24,691 bases of DNA from Phoronis australis (lineage: Eukaryota; Phoronida; Phoronidae), in contig NMRA01000263.1 of NCBI GenBank assembly GCA_002633005.1, positions 1-24,691 of the forward strand. The letters are read 5' to 3'. Below the pieces are notes generated by a model. The model did not search any database and had not been told where the DNA came from. It saw nothing but the letters and a program-made list of their open reading frames with translations. Position numbers and translations under genes: made by a program. Below, in pieces: positions 1-10,306 of the stretch (position 1 is its first letter; every line of letters begins with the position of its first letter).

Positions 1-8
1 CTCCTAAA

Positions 9-21
9 ACGTCACTTCCGG
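9..21 (-). promoter_or_regulatory. ETS-CRE composite promoter motif
   Basis: On the - strand the bases read CCGGAAGTGACGT, the classic adjoining ETS and CRE/ATF site of animal housekeeping promoters. It lies at the window edge, about 95 bases before a strong acceptor at 105-107, so it may mark a promoter of the left gene copy. Such motifs act in either orientation. Confidence 0.35.
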
Positions 22-113
22 AAAAGCGGACGAGTAATTAATAAAATTACGAAAAGCTGTAATTAAGTGAAAAATAAGTCTAGGACAACTAACCAACCTT
101 ATTTCAGCTCAAA

Positions 114-245
114 ATGACATGGAAAAAGGTTGCCTTCGCCTTTAAGAATCTTTATGAGATCTTATTGGCATGTAAAATTTATGGCCTTGTTAATACGGAA
201 CATGACATTTCAAATCATTTGCTACTTAAACGGTATACCGCATGA
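114..245 (+). other. Short open frame after a strong splice acceptor
   Basis: AACTAACCAACCTTATTTCAG looks like a branch point plus acceptor, followed by an ATG and 43 codons (MTWKKVAFAF then LYEILLACKIYGLVN) to a TGA. From codon 15 the peptide lies inside the duplication. The equivalent frame in the right copy is 17150..17257 and reads LYEILLACKIDGLVN and on to RYTAWAAQH. The two frames are offset by a one-base insertion at the right copy's edge. It could be an old coding fragment carried by a repeat; I do not recognise it. Confidence 0.3.
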
Positions 246-249
246 AATA

Positions 250-350
250 ATGGGGAGGGCTATAGCCCCCACCCCCCTATGATGCCCCGCCAAGTGACCA
301 TGGACGGCGCAGCACTGAAATAAGTGGGGGCTATAGCTCCCAGCCCCCTT
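250..350. repeat. GGGCTATAGCCC palindromic repeat, left copy
   Basis: GGGCTATAGCCC (257..268) is a perfect 12-base palindrome flanked by G and C runs. A second, imperfect unit (GGGGGCTATAGCTCCC) follows about 70 bases later. The structure is typical of a small dispersed element. Confidence 0.5.
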
Positions 351-479
351 TGGTTCGTCACCCAGGAGTCACGCCAAGTATTAAGCCATTGGTGGTCTAA
401 ATTAGTTGACATAACCACTGCCTATGACATCATCATTATTTTCTGTGCAACAGTAATTGATTATTTCAAGATTGCTGCC

Positions 480-749
480 ATGGAGTTCAAACCTTCTGGG
501 TCTCTCGCTGAGAAGACGCTTTTGTGTATTGGAAGTCGCGTTTCGGTAACAAGAGATGACGAGATACAAACGTCTTTCTGGGCTAAAATAAAGACCGAAT
601 CCAACAGCTTTTGGTGTGAAAAGGTGAAGTCTTTAGGAATCATTGATGAATTTAATGTTGACGGCCTGATCCACGAAAAAGAGGACGGCCGTAAGGTTGA
701 AGAAATAAGTGCTGGAATAATCAAATGGCTGAATGAGGCGAACATTAAC
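480..749 (+). pseudogene. Duplicate exon 1 with 39-base in-frame deletion
   Basis: It opens MEFKPSGSLAEKTLLCIGSR like its partner, after AG at 469-470, and ends at the same donor GTGAGT (750). Relative to the intact copy, 13 codons covering the MGLKTLCVI strand are gone between the codons for KIK and TES. The frame is kept (90 codons). Confidence 0.8.
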
Positions 750-1139
750 GTGAGTGATTGCTTTAACAGATAACTAGCATTTAATTCACAGTAGGTCTTC
801 ATGTGCTCCATATTACTTGATCAAAAGCCTTGACAGAACATACCAGGCCACGTTAAGTGTATTCATTATATAATACTTTTCTGTAGAAGTTAGGCCTACG
901 GCGTCGAAAAGTGGAGACATGAAAATTCAAGACCTGCACGAAAAAATAATTCTTTAGTCATTACTTGAAAGCTTGCATTTTTAATATAGGTCAATTTTCA
1001 AAACTGTTCCGTTGTTTAACGCACGGCTGATCGCCGACTCAACTTCCATATACCCAAGAAACTTGCCGCAAGCACTCCTACGCCGTGGCCATCAAAAGCA
1101 AATGGTAGTTTACAAGCATTGCCTCTCGTGGTTTACAAG

Positions 1140-1322
1140 ATAATTATACGCTATTGTACGCAAGCAAATGCTGGTTACTTTTTTGCCGACTTCTCGACCG
1201 TGATTGGAAGTTATGTTTCTGAAAAGCTCGGCATACCTGGGGACAGCTATAAGAGTACCATGGCATGTTTCCTGAAGAATCTCACGCAGCAATACGTGCT
1301 TAAGAACACAGAAGCTGCAAAG
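1140..1322 (+). pseudogene. Duplicate exon 2 with altered acceptor
   Basis: The body (YFFADFSTVIGSYVSEKLGI, LTQQYVLKNTEAAK) and the donor GTGAGT at 1323 are intact. The orthologous acceptor AG is displaced to 1163-1164, which would leave 158 bases and a frame break. An upstream AG at 1138-1139, preceded by the tract TTGCCTCTCGTGGTTTAC, would give 183 bases in frame with eight extra codons; the start given here assumes that choice. Confidence 0.6.
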
Positions 1323-1848
1323 GTGAGTGGATATTTAGTTCCAAAACATAGGTGAGCGAAGAGTAAACTTTAAAATTGAGAAATTTACGAGATGGTGAAG
1401 AAAAGCTACTTGTTAGTGGGAAAAGAGCCAAGAACATGCGAATTCTATTGGTGAAATATAGAGGATGTTAACCGGGATAAGACTCAGTGACGACCAGAGT
1501 GAGTGTTGGAAGGGCACAGCCTAGCCCCAGTTATAGCAGTCGCATACCCCGGTATAATAGTTGTCTGTGACCTTCTGATTCAAATACGTACGTGCACCTA
1601 TCGCAGGAAAAATAGCCAGGCTTATATGCATCCAGATTGACCCGTTCCATATTATGGATAGGCAAGTTTGTCGCCTTAGGTGTCTGCAAGGTGGTGAACA
1701 GAGAAGTTCGGTTTTATATATAAGATGTGTCTAGACGACCAGCAGTCCCAGCACTGTTTCACTCATCTCGACGGGATCAATATAGCGAAACCGTTTCTCC
1801 CCTTTTTGTCATCTAGGCATCTCAGTCACCAGTCAGATTTTCTTTCAG

Positions 1849-2073
1849 TACGGGGTGCCCAACTATTCCGTAAATACCCAGGGAGAATTACCGGCGGCGT
1901 TAACCAAATTAACGTTTCCTGTTGTCATGAAGCCTCTGTGTGGAAGTGCTTCTATTGGCTGCCAAGTCCACTATGACAGGACCAGCTGTTTACAATTCTT
2001 CTGTGAGCTGACCACTGGTATGGCATGTGGGACAGCAACGTGTGAAAACGAATCGCTGAATGAAACAATATAA
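1849..2073 (+). pseudogene. Duplicate exon 3, truncated, reading into unrelated DNA
   Basis: After the acceptor TTTTCTTTCAG it encodes YGVPNYSVNTQGEL and the lysine loop FPVVMKPLCGSASIGC. It matches the intact exon to about 2048, then continues NESLNETI and stops. No donor consensus follows at the equivalent place, and I see no AATAAA immediately downstream. Confidence 0.75.
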
Positions 2074-2205
2074 AATTGGTTATAATTACTGTGAATAACA
2101 GTGTAAGTTATGACATAGATTAATGTAACTTTAAATGTAGGTGGAGTCATTGCAGAAGCTAGGTCAAAGAACGTAAACACTGTAACAGCCCCAAAACGCA
2201 CTTAC

Positions 2206-2345
2206 CAGGGGCGGATCCAGGCTTTGATTTAGCGGAGGGCCAGGGCAGAGTATTTGCTAGGATTTTCCCGTCAGACAATCGCACCCTCAAACTGCCAAAT
2301 GGTAACGGAGAATTTTAGAGGGAGCCCCCCTTGACCCCCCTCAAA
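2206..2345. mobile_element. DNA-transposon terminus-like fragment
   Basis: CAGGGGCGGATCCAG at 2206..2220 is a motif seen at the ends of many invertebrate terminal-inverted-repeat elements, and the G/C-run tail (GGGAGCCCCCCTTGACCCCCC) at about 2320 is also typical. I did not find the opposite end, so this is a fragment. The rest of 2074..2900 shows nothing else I can name. Confidence 0.35.
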
Positions 2346-3015
2346 ATCAGACACTGATTACTACATGTAGATTGGCTACACTGAGTAAATTTTGTCCCAT
2401 AATTCCAAAAAACCCCAAGGCAGAAATGTTAGGCAATTTTAGGGTCTGTAAGCGAGAAGGCTGATGAAGGATATCACAGGAATTCAGTAACTTCATTTAC
2501 ATTCTCCTCCCACCTCTTACATCTAGGCCTAGGGTAGGCAATTACATCGCCCTGGCCAACCGAGGGGCTACGTGTTGCTTAGGCATAGGGATGTAGCTAA
2601 TCAGTGCATTGGTACAACTCGGTCATTCAGTAAACAATGAATATACAGTAATCGTGATGATCATCCTTAGCTACAACGTAGTAGAATGAACAGTATACTA
2701 CCTAAATCCTACGTAGTCACTATGCTTTGAAATGTTTTTGGCAAAGTGATATGGCGTTCATGTTGACCATTCGCCGATCGGCGATCCTGACGATATTCAC
2801 TCACAGAACAATAAGATGTGAATCAAACGTTTTCCGATACAAATCCCCATAAGTGGAGTCTTAGCCAAAAAGTACATTAGATCAGACTTAGGCTAGCATA
2901 AAAACCAAATAAATCGATAACTTACTTCAGAAATAGCCAAATCGGCCATCACTGTTTTGCTTTCCGCGACCTTTCATCCTCTCTGAGGTCATCTGTCCAT
3001 TCCCAAATATGGCAA

Positions 3016-3040
3016 CGCAATGCATTCTGGGATGTAATGT
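3016..3040 (-). promoter_or_regulatory. ZNF143/THAP11-type promoter motif
   Basis: On the - strand the core TCCCAGAATGCATTGCG, preceded by ACATTACA, closely follows the vertebrate ZNF143 (Staf) promoter consensus. About 90 bases further on the - strand a consensus donor GTAAGT (2925..2920) could end a first exon. Together these suggest a TATA-less promoter firing leftwards, antisense to the truncated gene copy. No coding exon of such a transcript was found. Confidence 0.4.
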
Positions 3041-3119
3041 CGGATTTGACGACCACGAAGGCGTGTCTTTTTGTTCAACTTTCAAACGCAAAGAAAAATA
3101 CTCCAAACTCACCTAAAGC

Positions 3120-6100
3120 ACCCCATATTTACGAAACATTCAAAAAAGTTATACAACATGACGTACATGTAATATAGGTTTTACACATAACGAATAACGT
3201 TTACTTTCCTTATTTCATACTATTTTTCGCGGTCCAAGCCACTTTAAAAGGATGCTGAACCATACTTTAATGATTCCAATCAGTCCTCGTTGTGTCACCT
3301 GATAATGCATCACTGACGTCAAAAAAAATAAAAGCAGGAAGCAACTAAAACTCAAACTCTCTATGTCATTGATTGGATATTATACTTCTTGCAGGGCTTT
3401 ATTTCCCAGCAGACTCCGTGTAATTCGCTTAAGGCGTAAGTCATGCTTGCCCGTTTAGCAGACTTTTAAAGGAGTTTTCAGATTTTTCTGCAAAACTTTT
3501 GACGGTTACAGAACATTTTTGTTTCAGAAAACTTGATGGGAAAGTCGTTTTTGATATCTGTTAACAGGCCAAGACCAGGTTTGGTATCCTTTTAATTAAC
3601 GCTAGTGAAACAAATCTCACTGCCAACAACGGATAAGTCAATAAGCTAAACTGGGGATTACTGAAAAAAGAAACTAAATCTACTGAAAACAATCAGTGAG
3701 CGAGACTAATACATGTATATAAGATATTTTTACCAGTCCGATAGAATAATCTCCTATTAAAACCAGCTAATCGTGCGTTACGAACAGGGATGTAATCGGC
3801 GTTTTCACTGCTTAATCTGCTTGTGCTATGCCTGCATACAATGATTCCTACACAGGATATGGTTGCGAGACTGGAGACACCGGTACAGTAGGTGATGTTG
3901 GTTACCTGTCGTGAAAACACATTGTCCAGGCCGTGTTCAATCTCACTCATTAGTAGGATTCAAACATAGCCCCATAAAAATAATTTCTGTCAACTTACAC
4001 ATTCATAAAAAGTGTCTAAAACCATCACTATAGTGACAAGCTGACGAACTTTAAAATGAGCTGCTTCATGTCGATTGAACAACCCCTTTCGATTCTCTTT
4101 GATGGTTGATGGCAGTGTCTAGTTCGTGAAAACCCTGGAACCTGGGACTGAACACTTAACGTTCCATTGCTACACTGTACGCGGTCTTCACAAATTCGCA
4201 CAATCCGAGTCTGATGGACATATGTAAGTCTTCTATGAACATCTCTCTCTTTGTCAACAATGCTTTTCTAACAACAATCTTCAAAAAAAAAACAATTGGA
4301 TTTTTCTGGGGAAAGCATCAATACTCTAATTGTATAAAACAATGGAGGATGCTTGTCTTCGTGTAATTCAGAACCCTGGTCTTCAAGTGCTTCAAGCTTT
4401 CATCCTGTAGACTGCGGTCATCTCGTGTTATCTCACGTTTTAGGTCGTTTGGGCTGCATGCTACTGCGTTTCACATAATCAAATTCTGTATTTTTTTACT
4501 GAAGTGGAATTTTATCCAGTTCTCCTCGCGCGTATAAAAATAATTGCAGGCAATCTGGTAGACGTTGCTCTTCCCAGTCCAATGCGCAAACTCATGCGGA
4601 ACGTTCTCACTGACAATGTTTAATTCGTGTCGGTATGTAGCGCAGAATGTCGTTGTGTTCTGTTTTAACAAGTTAATCGTAATAGCACGGCGTATATGAA
4701 ATTGTTTTAAACAAACCTAAGCGGTTAATATTTGTGTTAGTTATGATACACGTGTCACTTGTTCGAGACTAGTTAGTTACTGATTTTTTGCGACAGTCAA
4801 CGTTTTTTTCTGGATTTTGAGCTCCTGGAATTTTAGCGTTATGGCTTTTACAGCGTTAACATCTTTCTTAAATATTTTATTTCGATGCCTTTCTGTTTTT
4901 TAGAAATAAGAAAAATTACGGTATCACCGAGACATCTTAAGCAGCGTCATATAAGAATGAGGTACATGTATATGTCCTTGTCAAAAATGCGGCATTTTAA
5001 GATAATGAGTGCCTCGCTACACTTCACTAGATGACGATTATGCCATGTTGTTGTAACTGTGCCACGTTTAGTTGATGAGAAAAGTCCGAAATCAGAAGTT
5101 TCGTCTTTAGTAAATTCCAAACTTGCAGCTCAGACGCGAATTTGACGCCACTAAAGATTACGTAACATTAGACCAGAAAAGTATCATTTTTCAAACGAGA
5201 AAATAGTTAACCAGTCCCCAGGTGTCAATTGAAGTAACATCACCGTCCAGTTGGACGGGGAATATGTTTCTGCATAAAACAAATGCGAGCTTCGGCGACC
5301 TTCGAGACATAATGGTTACGTGGCATTGCAAAATGAGACCGCAACTGTCCTTGTCGTTCAACTTGGGAGGTACGCTTTGTTCAATTCCCAGAACCAACAA
5401 ACCCTAGGAAAACTCTAGTCTAAATTTTGCATTTTCCCGGATAGTATCGGAAAATGCCTCTAGTATTATTAAGCTCTTTTTAATAAAATGTGACTGGTTT
5501 GTAAATTTCCATTAACAAGCAAACAAAGCCAAGTTATATTTAGTCTTGGGAAATTGGCAGAATTCCGCTGAGAGTGCTTCTCTTGATCTCGCTGGTAGCA
5601 CTCCATGGGAATATCCCCTTCTACATTTCCGTTGCAACCAATCAAAAAGCTCAACTTCGGTCAAAATCTTGCATAATTATTACATATTAAAGGAAAATTA
5701 GATGGCCATTTTGAAAAGCCCGATTTTCGCCACCTGTTCGCGAATGTTCTCAAAGTTTTTGTAGAAAGAGATTAATACAACCCGTGAAAATTTCCTCGAT
5801 ATTACTTCAATCATCCAGGACTTTTGTGCAGTACACAACTATTTCCAGCAATACCAGAAAAGTCACCGCCTACCCTAAATTACCGGCATTTGGTGGAAAA
5901 GTCTTTTCCATTATGGCAATAACCGACTGAACAGATATCGGGTTCCTTGCGGTTAACACAGCAATAACTGACACTGCCGATTTGGGAAGTTATTCCTTGA
6001 GACCAAGCTCGGTGCATAAAATGGAAGGATGGAAGGTGGCTGTGCAGTCGATTTAAACCATGCGTCTAATTAGTTGCAATGCCCTTGAAGCCAGTGATTG

Positions 6101-6990
6101 TTTACTTCCTAAACAGATAAGTTGAAAATAATTTCGTTTTACTTGAACATTATATAACAATGCTAGTTAGCTAGATAGCAACAAGCAGTATTTCATATGT
6201 CATTCCAACTCACACACCTTAATCGTCATGAGCTCACGGTACTTTTTCGTCACTGAGGTTAACTGTAACAACAGGTTCCTAATTCCCACAAAACCTTTGT
6301 ACAGGACAAGACGTTTAGTGGTAAAGCAACATTGTAGAAAACCTTGTATGCCAAACATTCTGTAAAAAACATTGCCAAACTAAACAACACAGATAGTTTT
6401 GAGTGATTGCCTTAGCAATGTGCACAGATGACAAAATAAGTTATTTTTATGTAACTTAGTAAAAAAACTCTTTATTCAATACGCGTTGACCTTTGATGAA
6501 TTTTTCCGCAACCTTATATCTCGCAATACAACAATTGTGTGTCTGTTCGATTTTCCACGCAATTAGTCAGTATTCTACGCATTATCATGTTGTTTTTGTA
6601 AAGTACCATCAGAAACCGATACCTGCCAAGAATTGTTAAGTTTTGATAATATTTAGAATGAAAATATTACACATTGTTATTGTGGTCATCATCAATCTGG
6701 GCCAAAACGAAAAGTAACAGGATCACTATTTTTTTGCATGTTAGCTTACTAAAACAGACACAACAGAAGCGAGAATTCTGCATTTGTAGAAATCATTGTC
6801 ATCATAGATTATAAACAGATTCGCAACTAAGGCATTTTTCTTGCGTATTATTTTAGAGGAGATGCCACTCTCCTAAATTATCTGTTTCACTTTCCGGTTA
6901 GTGCATTGTGACGACACAACAGCCGACCATGATTAGCAGACGACGTACTTGCCGGAAATAAAACTTGCCAACTTGGTCAGACGTCGCCCG
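3120..6990. other. Gene-free stretch, nothing recognised
   Basis: I see only short open frames without family features. One at 3693..3950 on the - strand has a hydrophobic run followed by basic residues and a possible donor, but nothing else supports it. A perfect 16-base palindrome, CCGTCCAGTTGGACGG, lies at 5243..5258. Confidence 0.5.
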
Positions 6991-7023
6991 TAACTAATGA
7001 CGTCATTGCTTCTGTAAGATCAC

Positions 7024-7078
7024 AGATTTCGTCCATTGAATGTATACGGAGTTGGCGACCCATGTACTATGGTCTATG
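7024..7078 (-). repeat. 55-bp inverted repeat, left arm
   Basis: Its reverse complement matches 9355..9409 at 49 of 55 positions by hand count, sharing CGCCAACTCCGTATA and ATAGTACATGG. It is a dispersed repeat or transposon end. Confidence 0.7.
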
Positions 7079-7599
7079 TTATCATGCAGGTCAGCAATTT
7101 TACCCATTAATTAGTGAAAACAAGCAGCAGAGTTAATTAAAAAATGGCATGGTTATTTAGGTAACATGTTCACCAACTAAAACACGCAATATTTGTAATG
7201 AATGTTATCAGTACTAACAAAATCAAATAACAATAAGCGCCTCCAATGCAATAAAAATGTTGGAAATCTAGATCAAATTTCGAAAAATTCTGACATGCTA
7301 AATCAGAAAAAAAGTTCACCGTCATATGAAAAAATGATAAATTATTAGATACATTGTAATAATTTCTGAATCAAAGATTCGAAAATAATGAATTAGATAT
7401 CTAATCAATACCAGTTGCTGAACCTTCAGATTGACGGCCTTCAATACGCACTTGGATACGAGATGACGTTTATAGGCCTCCATTCTTAAATTCTTTTATT
7501 AATCTAGAACGGTATATGATCAACTTTCTTTAATCTTGTGACTTTTCTATGATTCCACGTCAATCGTCAGCAAAATGACACCTTGTAAGCTTGTTTCGG

Positions 7600-7950
7600 A
7601 AGTTTACTTGAACACGCTCCAACGATTGGCCGCCGAAGTAGATCAGGCTTTGGTTTGACGCGGGAAAGTGAAAAGAGCCACAGTGTGATCAAATACTAAG
7701 TTGCCACAACCACCACAAAACGCAACGCCTCGACATTCGAGCAGCAATACATGTACCTGACGACTTTTCACGCTAAATACAATGCAGGATGACGTGTTGT
7801 GATTGGTTGCCTCGCTTTTAAGTATGTTTCGAACAATTAATGCTGGTACCTGGAGATCAGCTATTTAAACCTGGAACGCGAAAACAGACTAAACTGCATT
7901 ATTCAGACTCGTTCTCTGCCACTGAAACAGAATTCAACCTGCTCACCAGG
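7600..7950 (+). promoter_or_regulatory. Possible promoter and untranslated exon (weak)
   Basis: Two inverted CCAAT boxes (ATTGG at 7625 and 7802) and a TGACG half-site are followed by an open stretch ending at CTCACCAG/GTATTT near 7950, a possible donor. It is one candidate for a far-upstream first exon of the intact gene, which needs one. The evidence is circumstantial. Confidence 0.18.
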
Positions 7951-9350
7951 TATTTTTACTGTTTGTTTGTACAGATTTTGAATTTCTGTAGTTGTCAAAG
8001 CATTTTTCTTTTAGTTTCAAATTTCAAAAAAAAAAACAATCTGTCAGCTGTTCCTCACTTCGTCGACTTTTCTTCCACAAGGCAAAGCACATTGTGTTTG
8101 TGGGTGTTCCAACTTTACAGCTGGTGGGATTGTTTTGGTGTTTTTAATATGAAATTGGGGATTTTAAGCACTTTAATTAATTCAGTGTGATTTCATGGAA
8201 GTTTCAAATTCATGTAAAAATGTGTAGATCTCATGCATTAGTTATAACATGCGCGTGGTGAAACTAACTGTCCCCGGCAGCTGTAAAGGCCCTTCGGGGT
8301 GTAGGTCTCTTGGAGTATAGAACAAGGAAGAAGTCCTTAACTATATTTCTTAGTAACGGTGCTTTGGATTAATGACCCTAATTTGGGCTCAGCATTTGTA
8401 TTTCCTGGTCAACTCATGGAAGACATTGAGCCGTTTGTGTGCAAGCTGTACGGCGAAACTCATCATCAATAGTTGACAAAGCAAGCTACCACATATTCAG
8501 GTTGAAATCTGTGATGGAATCATCTCTGCCTCCTAATAATTTGCTGTTACATGCCAAAAGAGCAAACTACTAGTCTGCCATTCACAAACGAGCGTTGCAA
8601 CAGCATGTCAGTGCACCATCTCCAGCTGATAATGGGTGACTTTGAGCAGGGTATTATGAAATTCCACTGGATGACTATGCCTTTAGCCCCAGAAAATATC
8701 ATGAAAAATGCTAATTAGTGTAAAAAGAGTGGTTGTAGTTAAAAATGGGCTCTTGTTTGAAGTGGGGCATGCCATGTTCTGAATAGTGTAACTGTCGAGA
8801 TAGTGTGAACACAGCGTCTCAAGAAACAACTTTTGATGACAAAAATGATGATATAAATGAAGATAGGGTGGATGACGAATGTGTGCTATGTTGTTAAAGA
8901 ACTTTAAATTTGTAGCCTTGTAACCTTGTAAAAGGATGCAATCCAATACTTTGTGTGACTGAGAGCGTATATTGTACAAGTCCCTCTGTTGGCGGACTGT
9001 ACCAGTTTTTGAAAAATTTCTCGCCATTTCGCCACACCATCAAAGTGTCCTTCTTTTGGACAAACGACGAAATTGAAATATCATTATATACTATTCACTT
9101 TTGTAATCTTCCACGCGACGTACCCCCCTTTTCCTATTCAACTAAAAAAAAACGGGACGCATGGAAATTTTCTGCACCCACGATTTCTCAGTCGACGAAA
9201 ACGCAGGCGGGACGATTTTGTGTGTTGCGGCTAATATTTCACCCTTGTGTTTTGCCATAGACCCATATCTCCAGCTTTTTAATCTGAAGTCCCGTTTTTC
9301 AATTCAGTTGTTCTGTTTTTTCATACTCAAATACGCAGCTGGGGTGAGTT
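7950..9350. other. Gene-free stretch, nothing recognised
   Basis: Open frames here show no family motif. A CCCTTCGGGGTGTAGG / GGAGTATAG stretch near 8289 resembles the CCTTCGGAGTA elements at 12251 and 19410. Confidence 0.45.
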
Positions 9351-9354
9351 GCAT

Positions 9355-9409
9355 CATAGACTATAGTACATGGACCGCCAACTCCGTATAATTTCAATGA
9401 ACGAAATCT
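9355..9409 (+). repeat. 55-bp inverted repeat, right arm
   Basis: Partner of 7024..7078, about 2.3 kb away in opposite orientation. The following bases (GGTTCCCTACGCGCC) resemble the reverse complement of a segment near 9940 (GCAGGGAACGAGCGAGA), so the element may extend further. Confidence 0.7.
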
Positions 9410-9439
9410 CTCGCTGGTTCCCTACGCGCCTAGCCAGCA

Positions 9440-10300
9440 CGGCACCAGGTAACACGCACTTGGTGTAACGCATTGGTTAGCTTTACAACAACGTAAAAAA
9501 TGAACAACCATGAGCCTTGTCATGCAAGTGGCGTAGCTGCAACTATTCCGTTTCTGCAGTGATGTTTAATAGCCGCGCGCTTGAAGCACATACGTGTACA
9601 ATAAACACATATCTGGCCGATTTAATAGGCGCGGTGTTATTCATACTGTATGAATACAGGACACTATCGTAAACAAATATCATGGACAGTACAAAGAAGC
9701 ACTCTGAAAAGGCGCAACCACAATTTCTGGGATTCAGATTTCTTTAACATAAATTTTGTGCACCGATTTGTCAGTACAACAGACCACATTTACACTTGCT
9801 CCATCAGTCATGCCAGTTTATTTGCGTAAAGCGCTGCCTGTTGAGAATTTGACATGCCAATCAGAAACGCCGGTGTAAAAAAAATTCCCGAGTAAAATTA
9901 AGTGATACCTGCGTGCTGGCTACCGACCATCCAGCGGCACGCAGGGAACGAGCGAGACGAAATCTGTGCTCATCCAAAGACGCTAACAAGACTATTCACC
10001 AAGGCCGCAGGCATTATTATTTCATGGACCGTTGCGACACATAGCGGGTGTGTGTGGGGCGACGAAGTACGCAAGGCATTGACTATGGCCGATCTTAGCT
10101 TGTCAAATTCAAAATTGTCAGAGAAGTGTCTTTGTTTAAAATATTGAAAACAAAAAACACGAGCACTGTACTGGAAAAATACGCATAGACAAAATATAGA
10201 GTAATTATGGCTACAGTGAAGTCATTCTTAGTCACAGCAATATGAAGTGAATGACACACATGAGTGGTAGCCCATGCGGACGATTTTTCACTTCTTTCAC
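9440..10300. other. Gene-free stretch
   Basis: Apart from the partial repeat near 9940 and a short palindrome TATTCATA-CTG-TATGAATA near 9639, I see nothing here. Confidence 0.45.
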
Positions 10301-10306
10301 AATTTT

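Larger units (their letters stand above)
141..2048 (+). repeat. Segmental duplication, left copy
   Basis: This interval pairs in direct orientation with 17137..19110, exons, introns and upstream DNA alike. Small differences include the 39-base exon deletion and loss of about 17 bases next to the GGGCTATAGCCC repeat. Both ends are abrupt. Confidence 0.88.
480..2073 (+). pseudogene. Truncated duplicate of the ATP-grasp gene (exons 1-3 only)
   Basis: Exon-like blocks 480..749, 1140 or 1165..1322 and 1849..2073 match the first three exons of the intact gene, and the introns match too. Lesions seen: 39 bases (13 codons) are missing from exon 1. The exon-2 acceptor reads GCAAG instead of GCAGG, moving the AG one base and breaking frame. 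Similarity ends inside exon 3 at about 2048, so the donor is lost and the reading runs into unrelated sequence and a TAA at 2071. The terminal exon with Asp, Glu and Asn metal ligands is absent for the next 15 kb. The lysine block FPVVMKPLCGSAS is kept, but the following Ser is Ile. Inferred: non-functional, or at most a truncated product without catalytic activity. Confidence 0.8.

Noticed and set aside
461-811. - strand open frame of 116 codons over the duplicate exon 1, with a counterpart at 17640..17864
   Set aside because: It is antisense to a recognised exon; the matching frame in the other copy simply reflects the duplication.
2771-2784. TCGCCGATCGGCGA palindrome
   Set aside because: It is a perfect 14-base palindrome but isolated, with no repeat partner or gene nearby.
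3693-3950. - strand frame with a possible membrane segment
   Set aside because: A short hydrophobic run in AT-rich DNA is weak evidence; no acceptor or neighbouring exon was found.
5243-5258. CCGTCCAGTTGGACGG palindrome
   Set aside because: Palindromes this short are expected by chance in 25 kb, and no context gives it a role.
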